This document shows positions 1 to 10,470 of a stretch of 64,000 nucleotides of DNA, piece after piece. Numbering within the stretch: position 1 is the stretch's first letter; each line of letters begins with the position of its first letter. Source of the stretch: Trichomonas tenax (taxonomy: Eukaryota > Parabasalia > Trichomonadida > Trichomonadidae); assembly GCA_023091735.1 (NCBI GenBank), contig JALKBU010000049.1, positions 1 to 64,000 on the forward strand, written 5' to 3'. The position numbers and the translations under genes were made by a program. The notes under the pieces were generated by a model. It was given only the letters and a program-made list of their open reading frames with translations, did no database searches and was not told where the DNA came from.

Positions 1-1472
1 TCTTACCAATTACCAGTTAGGTATATGCTCGTTGATGATAGAGTTGTGGCTCGTCAACAACACTAACCTGGATGTATTGGTTAGACAACAAAGATATTTA
101 TGACACTTTTTATAAAGGTGACAATTTATTTATAAAAGTGACTTTAAGGTTGGCCCGTCACTTTTTGATGTTCACTTTTGTCATAGACTCTTGTTTTTTT
201 TTTTGAGAATGTGCAGCTATGTTTGCTAAGCATTCAAAGCGAAATATAGTCGTAATTCTCAAGGCTTGTCTAAAATTTATACAAAAAGTCGGCGAAACTC
301 GTTTTTAACTCACTGGATTAACTCCTTGATAAGTTATTGAACCACAATGTACAAAATCCTGTTGTGCATGATATATTAAAGAATTAGCTAACAAAGTCTG
401 TATTTCATTAAAATATTAGATATATCTTGCATCAAAAACATTGATTTGCCATGATGTGCTTTACTCATTATAACATATTCCCATTGTATAGCATTTTTAT
501 AACGTAAAATAGGTTGTTGTCGATGATAAATAAGTAAATCTAATCACAAATATGCTTTTTTAGCTTTTTTTGAAAAAGTATTCCAAGTGTTCACAAATAA
601 GCTCTGTATGCTATTCTCCCAAAAATAATGATGATTCTTTTTTGCGCAGCTAAATTTGACACGTTTATTGAGAAGAATAACACACAAGAAGATAGGCATA
701 AAATAGCATAACAAAGCCGTACGCACAATAATAGTTTCTGGTTTTTAATCAGAAAGCTGACATTTTTCAAAAAAAATGCCTTTTCATATGGTAACTACTT
801 CTTTATGGATTCAAAAAGATAAAATTCTTCGCTCAGGTACCGTGTGGCGTTGAGTCATCCACTATTTTTATCATTCAGTTCGATATTTAATGGCAATCTT
901 TTATTTTTCTTATTTTCAACATCAAAATACAAACGTTATGCTAGCCAAAACGCGAATACATGTATGTGATTACATTAATCACAAAGACAATGCACCATGA
1001 CACATTCAGATCGAAATTTTGCAAGATATGAAAGCGCGAACACCAAATAATGCATCAAAAAATACTTTAAATCACTATTCAAGGCTTCCGATCCTTATGG
1101 AGCCCCTCTATACCCTATCTAAATTACAATAATTATTTTATCATTTCAATTCCTCAGTAAATCACATCTTTTTTATTATTTTAATGTTTATTACAATAAA
1201 GCATAGCATATCTATGAGTTAAAACTTTTAATAATGACTTTTTTATTCATAATTTTGATTTTCAAGTTTTTTAGCCTAGAAAACAAGTTATTTTTTGCTG
1301 TCAATTTACAAATTTCATGGTCCATCGCAGAAGAAGAGATTTTCAGTTGAGGACCTAAATTCAAAATCGCACTTTTGGAAACGTCCATCCGCCGGCAAAA
1401 CAGTGAACTGTATGATATATTTCGAAAAGAGAAAGTTGAAATGATTTGAGGATTCAGACCCTTTATTTATTG
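1..1472. other. Gene-free stretch with truncated foldback element
   Basis: No ORF with an ATG and coding character is seen here. The part at 262-540 is a truncated copy of the foldback element found complete at about 51192-51631 (see its own entry). Around 98-180 there are four close copies of the initiator-like word GTCACTTTT or its complement, but no ORF follows any of them, so they may be a dead promoter region. The remainder is AT-rich with no recognised feature. Confidence 0.6.
262..540 (-). mobile_element. Foldback (MITE-like) element, 3'-truncated copy
   Basis: Bases 282-447 match the 165-base arm of the inverted-repeat element at 51214-51631 with few mismatches. Bases 448-535 match its 88-base spacer in the opposite orientation, at exactly the same length. 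Homology stops after the first five bases of the second arm (AAATC at 536-540). Homology also extends outward on the left (GGCTTGTCTAAAATT at about 263-277), so the element probably includes that flank. No coding sequence lies inside. It is a non-autonomous element that has lost one arm. Confidence 0.85.
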
Positions 1473-1477
1473 TCACT
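1473..1477 (+). promoter_or_regulatory. Trichomonad initiator (TCACT)
   Basis: TCACTTTT lies 13 bases before the ATG at 1486 and fits the trichomonad initiator consensus TCAY(T/A), whose A is the transcription start. It predicts a 5' UTR of about 11 bases. Confidence 0.7.
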
Positions 1478-1485
1478 TTTCAATA

Positions 1486-1821
1486 ATGTTTTTCTTCGGA
1501 TTTCTCTTTTTAGTTTCATCAGAAGAGCCGGATATATATTCTCGCAGAGTCGTCGCTGATTATCAAACAGACTATGAATACTCCGATTTCGAAGAAAGTT
1601 CTTATTATGAATACACAGATGATGACGAAGAGTCGAGTTACGATGAGATTATGGCAAACAGTCATCTCAAGTTTATCCACAAAAACGATTCTGATGATGA
1701 AGATGACCAAAATCAAAACAAATTTGATGACCACGTTTACTTTTATGAAGATTACTTCCCAGATGACTTGGAAAGACAGGATATGCTTGACAAGCAAAAG
1801 ACATTTACAGGAAATAGTTAA
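1486..1821 (+). CDS. Small acidic secreted protein, unrecognised
   Basis: This 111-residue ORF starts with a short hydrophobic leader (MFFFGFLFLVSS) that looks like a signal peptide. The rest is almost entirely acidic and tyrosine-rich, with clusters such as EESSYYEYTDDDEESSYDE and DSDDEDDQ. No domain is recognised and no membrane segment follows the leader, so it is probably secreted or lumenal. Such an acidic lumenal protein could bind cations, but that is only inference. The ATG is supported by a good initiator 13 bases upstream. The low complexity leaves some doubt about whether it is a functional gene. Confidence 0.6.
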   Translation: MFFFGFLFLVSSEEPDIYSRRVVADYQTDYEYSDFEESSYYEYTDDDEESSYDEIMANSHLKFIHKNDSDDEDDQNQNKFDDHVYFYEDYFPDDLERQDMLDKQKTFTGNS

Positions 1822-2087
1822 TTATTAAATCAAACAAAACGTTTCTTTGGCAAACTATGCTCGTAATTGTGTCATTGATATAAGTATCATGAAGAAGTCG
1901 TTTTCATAGGACTTAAGTGCTTCAATTGAAAAATATTATTTATGACATTTCTATATATTTATGTTGTTTGTTAAACTCTTAATACACTAATACACCTTTC
2001 TTCGCTGCTTGATTATCAAATATATATGTGTATTTTTATATTTTTTGCCATGTAAAATTTGTAAAGAAACCTTTATCAAAATATATA

Positions 2088-2543
2088 ATGGTATTCGTTT
2101 GCGCATGCAAGAACTTAGTCTATGTGCTAAGTGCCGTGATGTTCCTTGTTTCTGCCGTTTCTTCAGCATACAACTTAGTACAGCTAGTTAATAAGAAGAC
2201 TTTTTTAGTTTACGAATTTCGTTTTGACCTGGAATCACCAAATTTCGTGCTTGGAACAGTCTTCCAGTCAGCTGTCCTCTCTGTTTTCTGCCTCTTTGCA
2301 ACAATTCATGAAATTGCATCATTTTTCCAAATCACTCTCTTCGACTTTATGGAAAAATTAATGGCCAGAGCCTTTACGCACTTTTTTGTGGCCTCGTTTT
2401 CGCTCGGTTGTTGCGGTGGTCTCGGTTTAATTATCATATTCATCGAATATTTTGTTGCAATAATTTGTTTATTCGCATCCATCATTGAATCGTGGAATGT
2501 AACAGATGGTGAAGTTGATTTTGACGAAATGTCAACTATATAA
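2088..2543 (+). CDS. Four-helix membrane protein, TVP15/COPI-associated-like
   Basis: The first ATG in the frame is at 2088 (MVFVCACKN...); the open frame begins earlier, but only at a GTG. The 151-residue product has four hydrophobic segments (about residues 8-32, 55-78, 95-115 and 118-138), short loops and an acidic cytosolic tail (DGEVDFDEMSTI). This layout and the EKLMARAFTHFF...G-rich segment before helix 3 resemble the small Golgi tetraspan proteins of the TVP15/COPI-associated family. The family match is weak, so a generic tetraspan membrane protein is the safe reading. A perfect initiator is not seen close to the ATG (TCAAA only). Confidence 0.55.
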   Translation: MVFVCACKNLVYVLSAVMFLVSAVSSAYNLVQLVNKKTFLVYEFRFDLESPNFVLGTVFQSAVLSVFCLFATIHEIASFFQITLFDFMEKLMARAFTHFFVASFSLGCCGGLGLIIIFIEYFVAIICLFASIIESWNVTDGEVDFDEMSTI

Positions 2544-2865
2544 TTTCACTAAACAAATGTTAGAATCTTCTCAGTGTTCCATGTTATCTTTCTTTTCTCG
2601 CATGTTATATATCTCAAAGCTTTTCTCAATATCTTTGATCATATAATTTTCGAAATCTTTTATCATCTTCTCATGCTTCTTAGTTCAAATATTATGTTCT
2701 CTGTCAACTTTATCCGTGTGGCTTCATAGCCAGAAGCATATTTTTTTTCTTTTATCAAAAAAATAATTGAATTCATTAACTTTGTTTTGTTGTTAGATTT
2801 GTAAAGCCAGTCGTTTATAAGTGCATTAAAGCATGAACTATTTTAATGTCAATCAAATAAGAAAG
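2544..2865. other. Intergenic, nothing recognised
   Basis: Short AT-rich gap between two converging genes. It holds both 3' ends, and no other feature is seen. Confidence 0.6.
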
Positions 2866-3480
2866 TTAATTTTTGAGGAGTGGATCGATGACCTGAGACC
2901 AGTCATCAACTGTTGATTCAGAATCGAGTGGTGCAACAACACCGTTGACCAAGAATGTTGGTGTTCCGTCCATATGATGGCAGGCAGCGTATTTGAACTC
3001 AACACGAGCATCCATCTCAGCGCTTGGGTCGTTCTTGCAGATTTGATCAGCAGGAATTCCAGTAATTTCGTAAGCCCAGTTGCAAAGATTCTGATGGACC
3101 TCAGATGACTTCTTATCCATGTTCGGGCCATTTAGGAACATGTCCTGATCGCCCTGGTACAAGTGTTTGAGGAGATCCTTCCTGTATGTTGTGTTTACAG
3201 ACATAAGAACTCTTGTCGTGAGGAACGAGTATGTGTGGTATGGAAGAGGAAGGAAGTGGATGATGAATTTCGCGTTGGCGTAGTATTTATCCATCACTTT
3301 TGTGAATGTGCTCCACGAATCTAAGCAATCTGAGCACAAAGGATCAGTATACATCTCGACGATGACGTCTGTAGCGTCCTCATTGTAGACGAGGCCGGTT
3401 GGGCGACTTGGAATTGGCGCTGAAACAGCAGAAGCAGAAAAGAGTGTGAAAAGCATTATTTTTATGTCACTTTTCATCAT
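2866..3480 (-). CDS. Secreted DsbA/thioredoxin-like protein
   Basis: The 204-residue protein begins with a signal peptide (hydrophobic core MLFTLFSASAVSA, residues 9-21). A thioredoxin-fold segment follows: a beta strand (DVIVEMYTD) leading into a CxxC-type active site CSDC at residues 49-52, then a helix, and near the C-terminus GTPTFLVNG with the cis-proline (TP) typical of DsbA/Thioredoxin_4 proteins. These features predict a thiol-disulfide oxidoreductase of the secretory pathway or cell surface. The frame is open further upstream only from a TTG. The ATG at 3480 (or the adjacent one at 3477) is preferred because an initiator lies at 3487-3491. Confidence 0.85.
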   Translation of the reverse strand: MMKSDIKIMLFTLFSASAVSAPIPSRPTGLVYNEDATDVIVEMYTDPLCSDCLDSWSTFTKVMDKYYANAKFIIHFLPLPYHTYSFLTTRVLMSVNTTYRKDLLKHLYQGDQDMFLNGPNMDKKSSEVHQNLCNWAYEITGIPADQICKNDPSAEMDARVEFKYAACHHMDGTPTFLVNGVVAPLDSESTVDDWSQVIDPLLKN

Positions 3481-3486
3481 TGGCAG

Positions 3487-3491
3487 AATGA
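3487..3491 (-). promoter_or_regulatory. Initiator (TCATT) of the DsbA-like gene
   Basis: On the minus strand TCATTCTGCC lies just upstream of the tandem ATGs at 3480 and 3477. It decides the start against the longer TTG-initiated frame. Confidence 0.6.
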
Positions 3492-4153
3492 ACAAAAATC
3501 ATTTTATCTTTAATAATATGATTCTACTACATATTTGTCAAAAAGAACATAAATTTTTGTTACGATATACCCAATATTGGCTGAGTTTTGCTCACTTTTA
3601 TTTCCTTTATAAATTTGATATATAAATATTTAAGGTTCTGTTTCAACTCTTTGTTTTTTGTGTTAGATTCATATTCATGAGCTTAAATCTCATTTATCCA
3701 TATTTCCATACATCGTAAGTTATAACCATGGTTTTATTAAGCCTGGTTATTATCTTTAATAGCTGAATAACGAATTTAAAATCAGATATTCTGTCATGTA
3801 AAGTAAGAAATATTCTTCATCATTTTGCAGATTAACTTGTTTAACATATTATGAAGTTTTGTTGATCTAACGTGTGTTTAGATTGTAAACTTTTATTTGA
3901 TAATTGAAAACTCTCGACATTCTCTTCCCGACCCAGAATTCAAAATTGCAAAAAAGACTTTTCCTATTTTCTTCAGGAAATATTTATTTTCTTTATACAG
4001 CAGTTATCTATACCCATGATAAGAGTACTTGCACTAATGATTCACATTTTTATGATTAAAGCGAGAACATCAAAAATTGATAGTGCTTTTCCCAACCAAT
4101 AGCTCTTATACGGCATGATTTGCAAATAAACAAGTCAGAACATGTTATTCCCA
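3492..4153. other. Intergenic, nothing recognised
   Basis: AT-rich sequence upstream of the DsbA-like gene. It contains one TGTCAAA word at about 3537-3543. No ORF or RNA gene is recognised. Confidence 0.5.
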
Positions 4154-4784
4154 TTATTGAAACAAACTTTGACTTGAAATATATTTATATTTCTCCATTA
4201 ATTTATTTGTTGAATTCTTTGATCCATCATCAAGGAATGATAATCCAAGTTCTATAGTTTGAATGCTTTTTGTTAAGTTAATACTTATATTGACAAGATC
4301 GACCAAATTAAAAGCGACTGCACCAACAACTGAATTTTCTTGAAGAAAACACAAGTTTGCTGTAATGTGACTCTCTGTGACACCATATACAAACTTAACT
4401 GATGGCCAACAGCGTGCTGAATTTTCGAATACAGAGATATCATCATTGAGAAACTTATAATTAATATTATCGAAGTGTTTCGAAATGTTCTCCATAACAT
4501 TTGCAAAGTCAAGTATATATCTCTTCATTCAACATTCTCTGTTAACAAGAATGTATCTTGTTGGCTTTATACTAAGAAGATCATATCTTATCTTTCAAAG
4601 AAGTGACAACATTACCTTCAATAGGCTGATATTTTTGAAGCTTCTTCACAAAAACATTGATATTAATATCAACGAAGTTCTTAGTGCCCCAGTTCATAAT
4701 CGAAAAACTCAAAAGTTCATTAGGAACAAACAGAAATGCAGGAAGTGCATCATGCATCGTGTGTGCCAAAAATATGTATGACAT
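4154..4784 (-). pseudogene. Decayed gene of unknown family
   Basis: Two minus-strand pieces read as one protein. The first starts with ATG at 4784 and runs to about 4585. The second continues in another frame through about 4532, meets an in-frame TGA at 4529-4531, and runs on to 4154. The joined product would be roughly 210 residues. It has no signal peptide or membrane segment and matches no family I recognise. The amino-acid make-up (balanced, with WGTKNFVDI and SARCWPSVKFVYG) looks like genuine former coding sequence. The lesions are one frameshift and one stop. Confidence 0.5.
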
Positions 4785-5189
4785 TTTTTAATGATTGCCT
4801 CATCAAATATCAACTTAGGTATTAGAGTGAAGATTTTAAACTCATAAAATCCAAAAAAAATTCAAGAAAGATCCATTGTAAAGAAGTTGGAACTGATTTT
4901 TAACCACCACGTTTCTAAAAATATTTTGTATCTGAAGGCTGTTCGAACAGTATTCCCTTTGCTATGGGTGATTCAAATTATTGTAGTAGTCAATCGAGAA
5001 TCTCGGGTGAATACTGAGGAACTCCATCACTGTTGATTATAGAGCATATTTACTGAATTTCATTTAATTTAAAAATCTCATTTTGTTAATATGAACTGTG
5101 AATACATTGCATACTATAGTATATCGTTTTAGGAATTCATATGCTTATTAAATATAAGAGAGGTCGAATTGTAGTTTGAAGTATTGCTG
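4785..5189. other. Intergenic, nothing recognised
   Basis: AT-rich gap downstream of the M60 peptidase gene. No feature is recognised. Confidence 0.5.
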
Positions 5190-8100
5190 TTAGAATGGTT
5201 CCTCTTTGTTCTGGAAGCGCTCCTGAACTTTCAATATAGCGATTGCAACTGCAATAACGAGGACTGCAAGAACAGTGAGACCTACAACAACCAATGGAAC
5301 AACGAAGGCTACACCATATCTCTTGTCTTTACCACCATTAATATTTCCGCTGGGTTGTGCGTAATCTGTTTCTTCATCAAAAATAGTCTGAACAATAGTA
5401 GAGTTTGTGTCAGCAAGCAATCCAGCGATTGCGACATTGCCGTCTGTGACTTTAATTTCAAGGGAATGGGAAGTCTTTGGTGTGAGACCTTTAACACCGA
5501 ACAATGGCTGCTGGTACATTGTGTAGCCATTGTTGGCATATACAGCGTTAGAAACTTCTGATGTGTCGACGGTGCCCTCCAGCTTACCATCAATATAAAT
5601 CTCAAATTTACCACCATAGATTGTCTTATCGCCAACGACACCAATTGAATCTCCTGTTTCATTCAAATCGATGTCAATCTTGAGAGAGCAGCCTTTTTCG
5701 AGATGCCAGCCTTTGCCGTTGTAGTACAAGCCCTTGTCAGTAAGGAAGCACTTATCCTTGTCATTGACATTGAACTTTGTATGTGTTGCTGGAATGATGT
5801 TACGCGAGGTGCTGATTTCCGAGAAGAGTGGCTCGATTTCAACAAATGATGAATACTTGCCAAACGAGTTATCTAGAACCTTGATATCTAAGATCTTGCA
5901 TGTAAGAGTCTTTGGCAACAATTTATCTGTTGTTGTAGAATTGAGTTTATACTCAATAGCCTTGACACCATCGCAATCCAATTGAATTGTAGAATCCATG
6001 TTTTTATCACTCTTGATTGGGAGATTGAGTTTATCGAATGTAGTTTGCTTGCCGAAATTGACTGTGTAAACCAATGGGAATTCACCAATGCAAAGTGTAG
6101 GTTGGTTGCCCTTGTTTCCATCGAACAAAAGCTTTGGAATGTTGGCGTGTTTAGCGTTCTGAGTTGGGAACTGCGTGAGCTGCCACATGGACTTGTTTAA
6201 GGGGACTTTTAACTGATCGTAATAACGGCCGTATGATGGTTCCTGCTCAAGACGTGGGATGAATGGGTTTTCATCAACGTCTTCGTCATCGCATCCTGGG
6301 AAGTAAACCATGTCTCCAGGGACATCCTGGAATGCACCACCGTTAAGACTGTAGCCAACAGTGCCACTGCCAACATTGTTCTGATTGAGGATGACAAATC
6401 GGAAGTTATATTTGTTGCCAGCTTTGAGAGTGAGGTTTGTTGTATTTTGACTGACTCTATATTTGTCCTCAGATTTCTTAAGATCAGCAATTATGTACTG
6501 CGCATCATTCTTTGGATCACCTGTGAGTTTGTTTTCTGTGAAGTAGAAGAGACAGTCTTCATCGTGTTTGAAGGCAAATCTGTATGTTCCATACTCCTTT
6601 GGAATGAAGACACCCTCAGAAACTCCAACCCATGGAACATATTTCTTGTGGGAATCATACTGCCAAACCTTAATACCGTTATCACCACGAATGATAGTTG
6701 GGATAGTATTTTCAATGTTTGCATAAAATGATCTGTAGCCATCGTTAGCGTCTGCATATGTGCCATTTGGAATTTGCATGAAGCTCATGCGACAGCCCTT
6801 GAAGACTTGCTTAATTCTAACAACTATTGTAGTGATATCTCCGTTAACTGTATCGTTATATTTGAGGTAGAACTTATCAATAAATGATGTGTTTCCTGTT
6901 GGTGTGTACTTGTACTTTCCATCATTTGATAACTTCTCAAACTTGCCTCGGCCTTCAACAAGACTATCGAACTTGAATTGATGCATTCCGGTCCTTGACT
7001 TGGAAGTCTTTTGGAAGTCGAAGTAGTATGGTTCTCTAGCTGGGATCTCGTATGGTTTGTGAATCAAAAACTCATGATCATCAATTACATAGCCGCATCC
7101 ATAGAGACTAGCAACTGGATGGAATGGCTTAAGATTGAGTTTGTCCATGTATTCGTTGCAAGCAGATGTGATTGTGTATGTTGCATTTACTGCTGGGAAT
7201 GTTGCAAAGTATTCTCTAAGATCTCTGTTGAAAAACATAGCACAGTGCATAACGAACTCACTCTCATATGGGTATGTATTGTTTCTCTTGAAGTATGTCT
7301 GATATCTATGCGCTCTCAAGCATTGACGCCACTTGAGGTGACCGAAGTAGTACACCATGTTGCCATACCATGTGAGCGGACCATTGTAACCAGTTGGCAT
7401 GTTGATTGTGCTGAATTCGTGTGTGACCCAATTCCAGTCGCCTCCTTTAATGAGATAGTCGTTATTCAAGTTGGCCTGTCTGGATGAATCAATCTCAGTG
7501 ACTAATGCATAGGTAATGAAGTTAGCGGCATTGTTTGTTGTTTCGCCTGTTCCTGCGATACCCCAACCTGCTTGGAAGTGGTGTCCATACTCGTGGACAT
7601 TACCCCAGCAGCCCCATGTTGCACTGTCATAGTTCATCATAGCATCAGCCCAATTAGATGGAGCTTGGATGAATCCGGCACCAACCATCGCATAGGCAGC
7701 TCCCACGCTAACATATGAATCGTAATTATAGAGCATCTGATAAAAGAGTCTTCCATCGCCTCTTCTTCCCATATTGGGGACATCGTTGAACGAAAAGAAC
7801 ACTCTAGACACGGTTCTCCAGAAGGCACATCCATCATTAATGCGAATCTTGTTCCTGGCTCTTTCAGTTGGGAACAAGTTATAAATTGCGCCGGAATCAA
7901 CAACAGTTGTTGGAGCTTTGTATTCGCGAAGCTGCTCTTCCCATTCTTGGTCAGTGTTCACACCATAACGGAAGTGTGGCATGCGGATGGCTCCTGTGAT
8001 ATTCATCTCTAGACCGTTGTTTGCAGAATCGACGTTAACCTGGAGATCGATGGGACCGCCAAGTGGCCAAATGAACTTCGTGACTCTCTGGGAGAGAACA

Positions 8101-8672
8101 AAATTGCACTTCATGTTTGGATATCTCCATTTAAGGCCCACGTCAGCGGACTCGATCTGATGGTTAACAATGAGCCTTACTTTGTTGACAACCATTTGAG
8201 GAATTTCAACAGTGATCATTTCTCCGGGCATAGCATACAAAGATGTCCAGTGTGGGCCACTGATTCTTGTGTTGTAGAACATTCTCAGTTTCAAACGTGG
8301 TGCATTTTTAATTTCTTCAATAAAAGTTTGGTTCTTTGTGAACTGCAGCATTCCTGCTGGGTGATAGTACATATCGGCTTCCGAAAGGTCTGGATTGGTT
8401 TTACAATAAGTTTGACTGATTAATGAATTTTCTTGGGCAAGTGATTCATTTGAGCATTTGTAGTTGTGGCCAGGCCATGGGTAATCGTCATCGCTTGCAA
8501 TTGGAGTGGTCAGCCACTCGCGTTCTCTGATATTTTTAACGTTAGTCGGTGTATCGACAACACCAAGAACTTCAAAGCTATCACCTTCCTGGGACATAAC
8601 GGAGTCAGTGCCTTCAGCACCAAACCTGCTTTTCGTGTAGCAAAAGGTAAAAGAAGAGAGAACAAAAAACAT
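5190..8672 (-). CDS. M60-like surface metallopeptidase with PA14-like domain
   Basis: This is a 1160-residue type I membrane protein with an N-terminal signal peptide (MFFVLSSFTFCY). The enhancin/M60 catalytic domain carries the zinc motif HEYGH at 360-364 with the downstream glutamate at 377 (GTGET), which fits HExxH(8-28)E. Next comes a PA14-like beta domain (about 655-805, with GTYRFAFKHDEDCLFYF). A discoidin/F5-8C-like segment (about 840-960) and a further beta-sandwich (about 970-1100) follow. A single membrane helix lies near 1123-1147, with a short KVQERFQNKEEPF tail inside the cell. M60-like enzymes cleave mucin-type glycoproteins, so a role in attacking host mucus or surface glycoproteins is inferred. 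The frame is intact, and a clear ATG follows immediately after an AT-rich leader. No perfect initiator is visible. Confidence 0.92.
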   Translation of the reverse strand: MFFVLSSFTFCYTKSRFGAEGTDSVMSQEGDSFEVLGVVDTPTNVKNIREREWLTTPIASDDDYPWPGHNYKCSNESLAQENSLISQTYCKTNPDLSEADMYYHPAGMLQFTKNQTFIEEIKNAPRLKLRMFYNTRISGPHWTSLYAMPGEMITVEIPQMVVNKVRLIVNHQIESADVGLKWRYPNMKCNFVLSQRVTKFIWPLGGPIDLQVNVDSANNGLEMNITGAIRMPHFRYGVNTDQEWEEQLREYKAPTTVVDSGAIYNLFPTERARNKIRINDGCAFWRTVSRVFFSFNDVPNMGRRGDGRLFYQMLYNYDSYVSVGAAYAMVGAGFIQAPSNWADAMMNYDSATWGCWGNVHEYGHHFQAGWGIAGTGETTNNAANFITYALVTEIDSSRQANLNNDYLIKGGDWNWVTHEFSTINMPTGYNGPLTWYGNMVYYFGHLKWRQCLRAHRYQTYFKRNNTYPYESEFVMHCAMFFNRDLREYFATFPAVNATYTITSACNEYMDKLNLKPFHPVASLYGCGYVIDDHEFLIHKPYEIPAREPYYFDFQKTSKSRTGMHQFKFDSLVEGRGKFEKLSNDGKYKYTPTGNTSFIDKFYLKYNDTVNGDITTIVVRIKQVFKGCRMSFMQIPNGTYADANDGYRSFYANIENTIPTIIRGDNGIKVWQYDSHKKYVPWVGVSEGVFIPKEYGTYRFAFKHDEDCLFYFTENKLTGDPKNDAQYIIADLKKSEDKYRVSQNTTNLTLKAGNKYNFRFVILNQNNVGSGTVGYSLNGGAFQDVPGDMVYFPGCDDEDVDENPFIPRLEQEPSYGRYYDQLKVPLNKSMWQLTQFPTQNAKHANIPKLLFDGNKGNQPTLCIGEFPLVYTVNFGKQTTFDKLNLPIKSDKNMDSTIQLDCDGVKAIEYKLNSTTTDKLLPKTLTCKILDIKVLDNSFGKYSSFVEIEPLFSEISTSRNIIPATHTKFNVNDKDKCFLTDKGLYYNGKGWHLEKGCSLKIDIDLNETGDSIGVVGDKTIYGGKFEIYIDGKLEGTVDTSEVSNAVYANNGYTMYQQPLFGVKGLTPKTSHSLEIKVTDGNVAIAGLLADTNSTIVQTIFDEETDYAQPSGNINGGKDKRYGVAFVVPLVVVGLTVLAVLVIAVAIAILKVQERFQNKEEPF

Positions 8673-9235
8673 TTTAAAAATTGAATCAAAAAATCAAATA
8701 AAAATTTTTCATTAATTATTCTTAATAACATGCTGTCAATACAAATATCATAAAAATGATTTTGAATAAATGTAGACCTGCGTTTTTTAACGTACTTTTT
8801 CTATCGTTTAAAAAAACAACCGGCCAAAACAAATACGAGCATTGTCACACCTGTTGAACAATTTGCTTTCTATGGGACACATATCATTCTAGACTAAATA
8901 AAGTACAATATACTTGAATGCTGAAAAGCTTATAGTTGACCTAGAGTTCAAAACTACACGTTTAATTCATTATGTGCTGAAAAAAAAACAATCTAAATTT
9001 TTGTTCGATAATCAATCAGGACATCTATCCATGAGAATAAGAGTTTAAACTAATCATATCAATTTAAGCAATATGATTAATATTCTGGGCTGAAAGTTCA
9101 GAATCAAATTTTCATCGCTACAATAATTAACGATTGAGAAAAATTAGTTTTCCAAAATTGCTAAGAATGCGCTATCTATTGTATATTCGATTTTAAATCC
9201 ATGTGTTAGGAAAATTATATGAAAGCTGGAGTCGA

Positions 9236-9499
9236 TTATGATATGAAATTACACAAAATGAAGTAAATGCGAAATAATTATAATAATTAGATAGAAAACG
9301 AAAAGGTAGGTTCATGTTACGTTTAAGTTAAGAAGTAAAAGTCACTACATCAAGAGATAAAGTCGATTTAAGTTGAAAAATTTAAAATCACTTTTTCTCG
9401 AAAATTCCTCTATTAATGCATGTTATTTTCTTTACCATTGTTATCCATATCCAATTATGAGTAATTTTGCAAGTTTAGTCGAATAATTTAGTTATATAT
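9236..9499 (+). repeat. 264-bp dispersed repeat, copy A
   Basis: This stretch matches 51778-52042 in the same orientation over its whole length with only scattered substitutions. The shared block begins TTATGATATGAAATTAC and ends at AGTTATATA. No ORF is conserved between the copies, so it is non-coding. Copy B lies just beyond a foldback element, which suggests the repeat may be part of a larger mobile unit. Confidence 0.9.
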
Positions 9500-9512
9500 G
9501 TAAACTGGATGC

Positions 9513-9578
9513 CCAAAGGTGGCCCCTATTGAGAGGAAAAACAATTAAAAAGCCCTCAAATATAGGGGCCACCTTTGG
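9513..9578. repeat. 17-bp perfect inverted repeat (hairpin)
   Basis: CCAAAGGTGGCCCCTAT at 9513-9529 is exactly reverse-complementary to 9562-9578, with 32 bases between. The arms continue imperfectly inward (TGAG / CTCA). The arms are far more GC-rich than the surroundings. A transcript would form a stable hairpin. No gene ends here, so it is not obviously a terminator; it may be a small foldback element. Confidence 0.85.
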
Positions 9579-10454
9579 AACGAAAATGGTACAAACATTT
9601 TCTCATCAAAAGAGTTTAGATAAAGCTTTCAATCAAGTATAGTATAGATTAGTATAATCTGAATTAGGGCGTAGTAATATTAATACTCAGATATCTCCAC
9701 TACAAGGAGATAATCTAATCTGATTTCCAAAAAGTAAGCAAGATAATAATGTACTCACAGCATTATTATCTCAGCTCAGGCATAAGACAACATTTTAACA
9801 AGTATAAGTGAGTAATTATGAATCAATTACTAATAATATCTCGATTTAAAAAATTGTTGAGTTATAAGTCAGACAAAGCTTCATAACAGTTTTCTGTTGT
9901 GGGCTGTACGGTATCATTGGGTATTCAGCCTTGATGTAGTGATTTTCTTTTCGGACCGAGTATTTTTATGTCTATTGAGGTACACCGAGGTTAAATATAG
10001 CCGAATATGATTTCCTTTAGAAACAGCTTGGGGCGGAGGAGGTGTGATGCAGATTTGAAGCGAAATAAAACTTAATCTTTTTTAAATTCAGGTTACACGT
10101 GGGGAAAACTATGTATAAACTTCACGAACATGATTCTGTTTCGTACTATCTTCAGATGTTTGTTTTTTGAAATGAAATTTTTGTTGAAATCGTGATATTA
10201 TTTTTTAAACAAGAGAAGTGATTTTCATAATATCTGTGTATAATGCTGATCTTATTCTGGAGTTGTGGCGTTTGTTTTGTGGCTTATTAGAGCAAAACTT
10301 TGAATTTTCTTTTGAATATTTTGTTTTATGCATAAGATAGTTCGCCGATATATTGTATATCGAATGGTGTCTCAATAAGTCTTTAAATACATCATCTGGA
10401 GAATGGGAGCTTCATCATGAAGTTCGTTCATCCCATTAAAATAACCTTAAAGAA

Positions 10455-10470
10455 TATGGGCCACCTTCGG
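10455..10470 (+). repeat. Degenerate half-copy of the 9513-9578 hairpin arm
   Basis: TATGGGCCACCTTCGG resembles the right arm at 9562-9578 (TAGGGGCCACCTTTGG) at most positions. No matching left arm is seen close by. Confidence 0.5.

Noticed and set aside
5184..8731. Long plus-strand ORFs opposite the M60 peptidase
   Set aside because: They are shadows of the intact 1160-codon minus-strand gene, with no domain and no initiator of their own.
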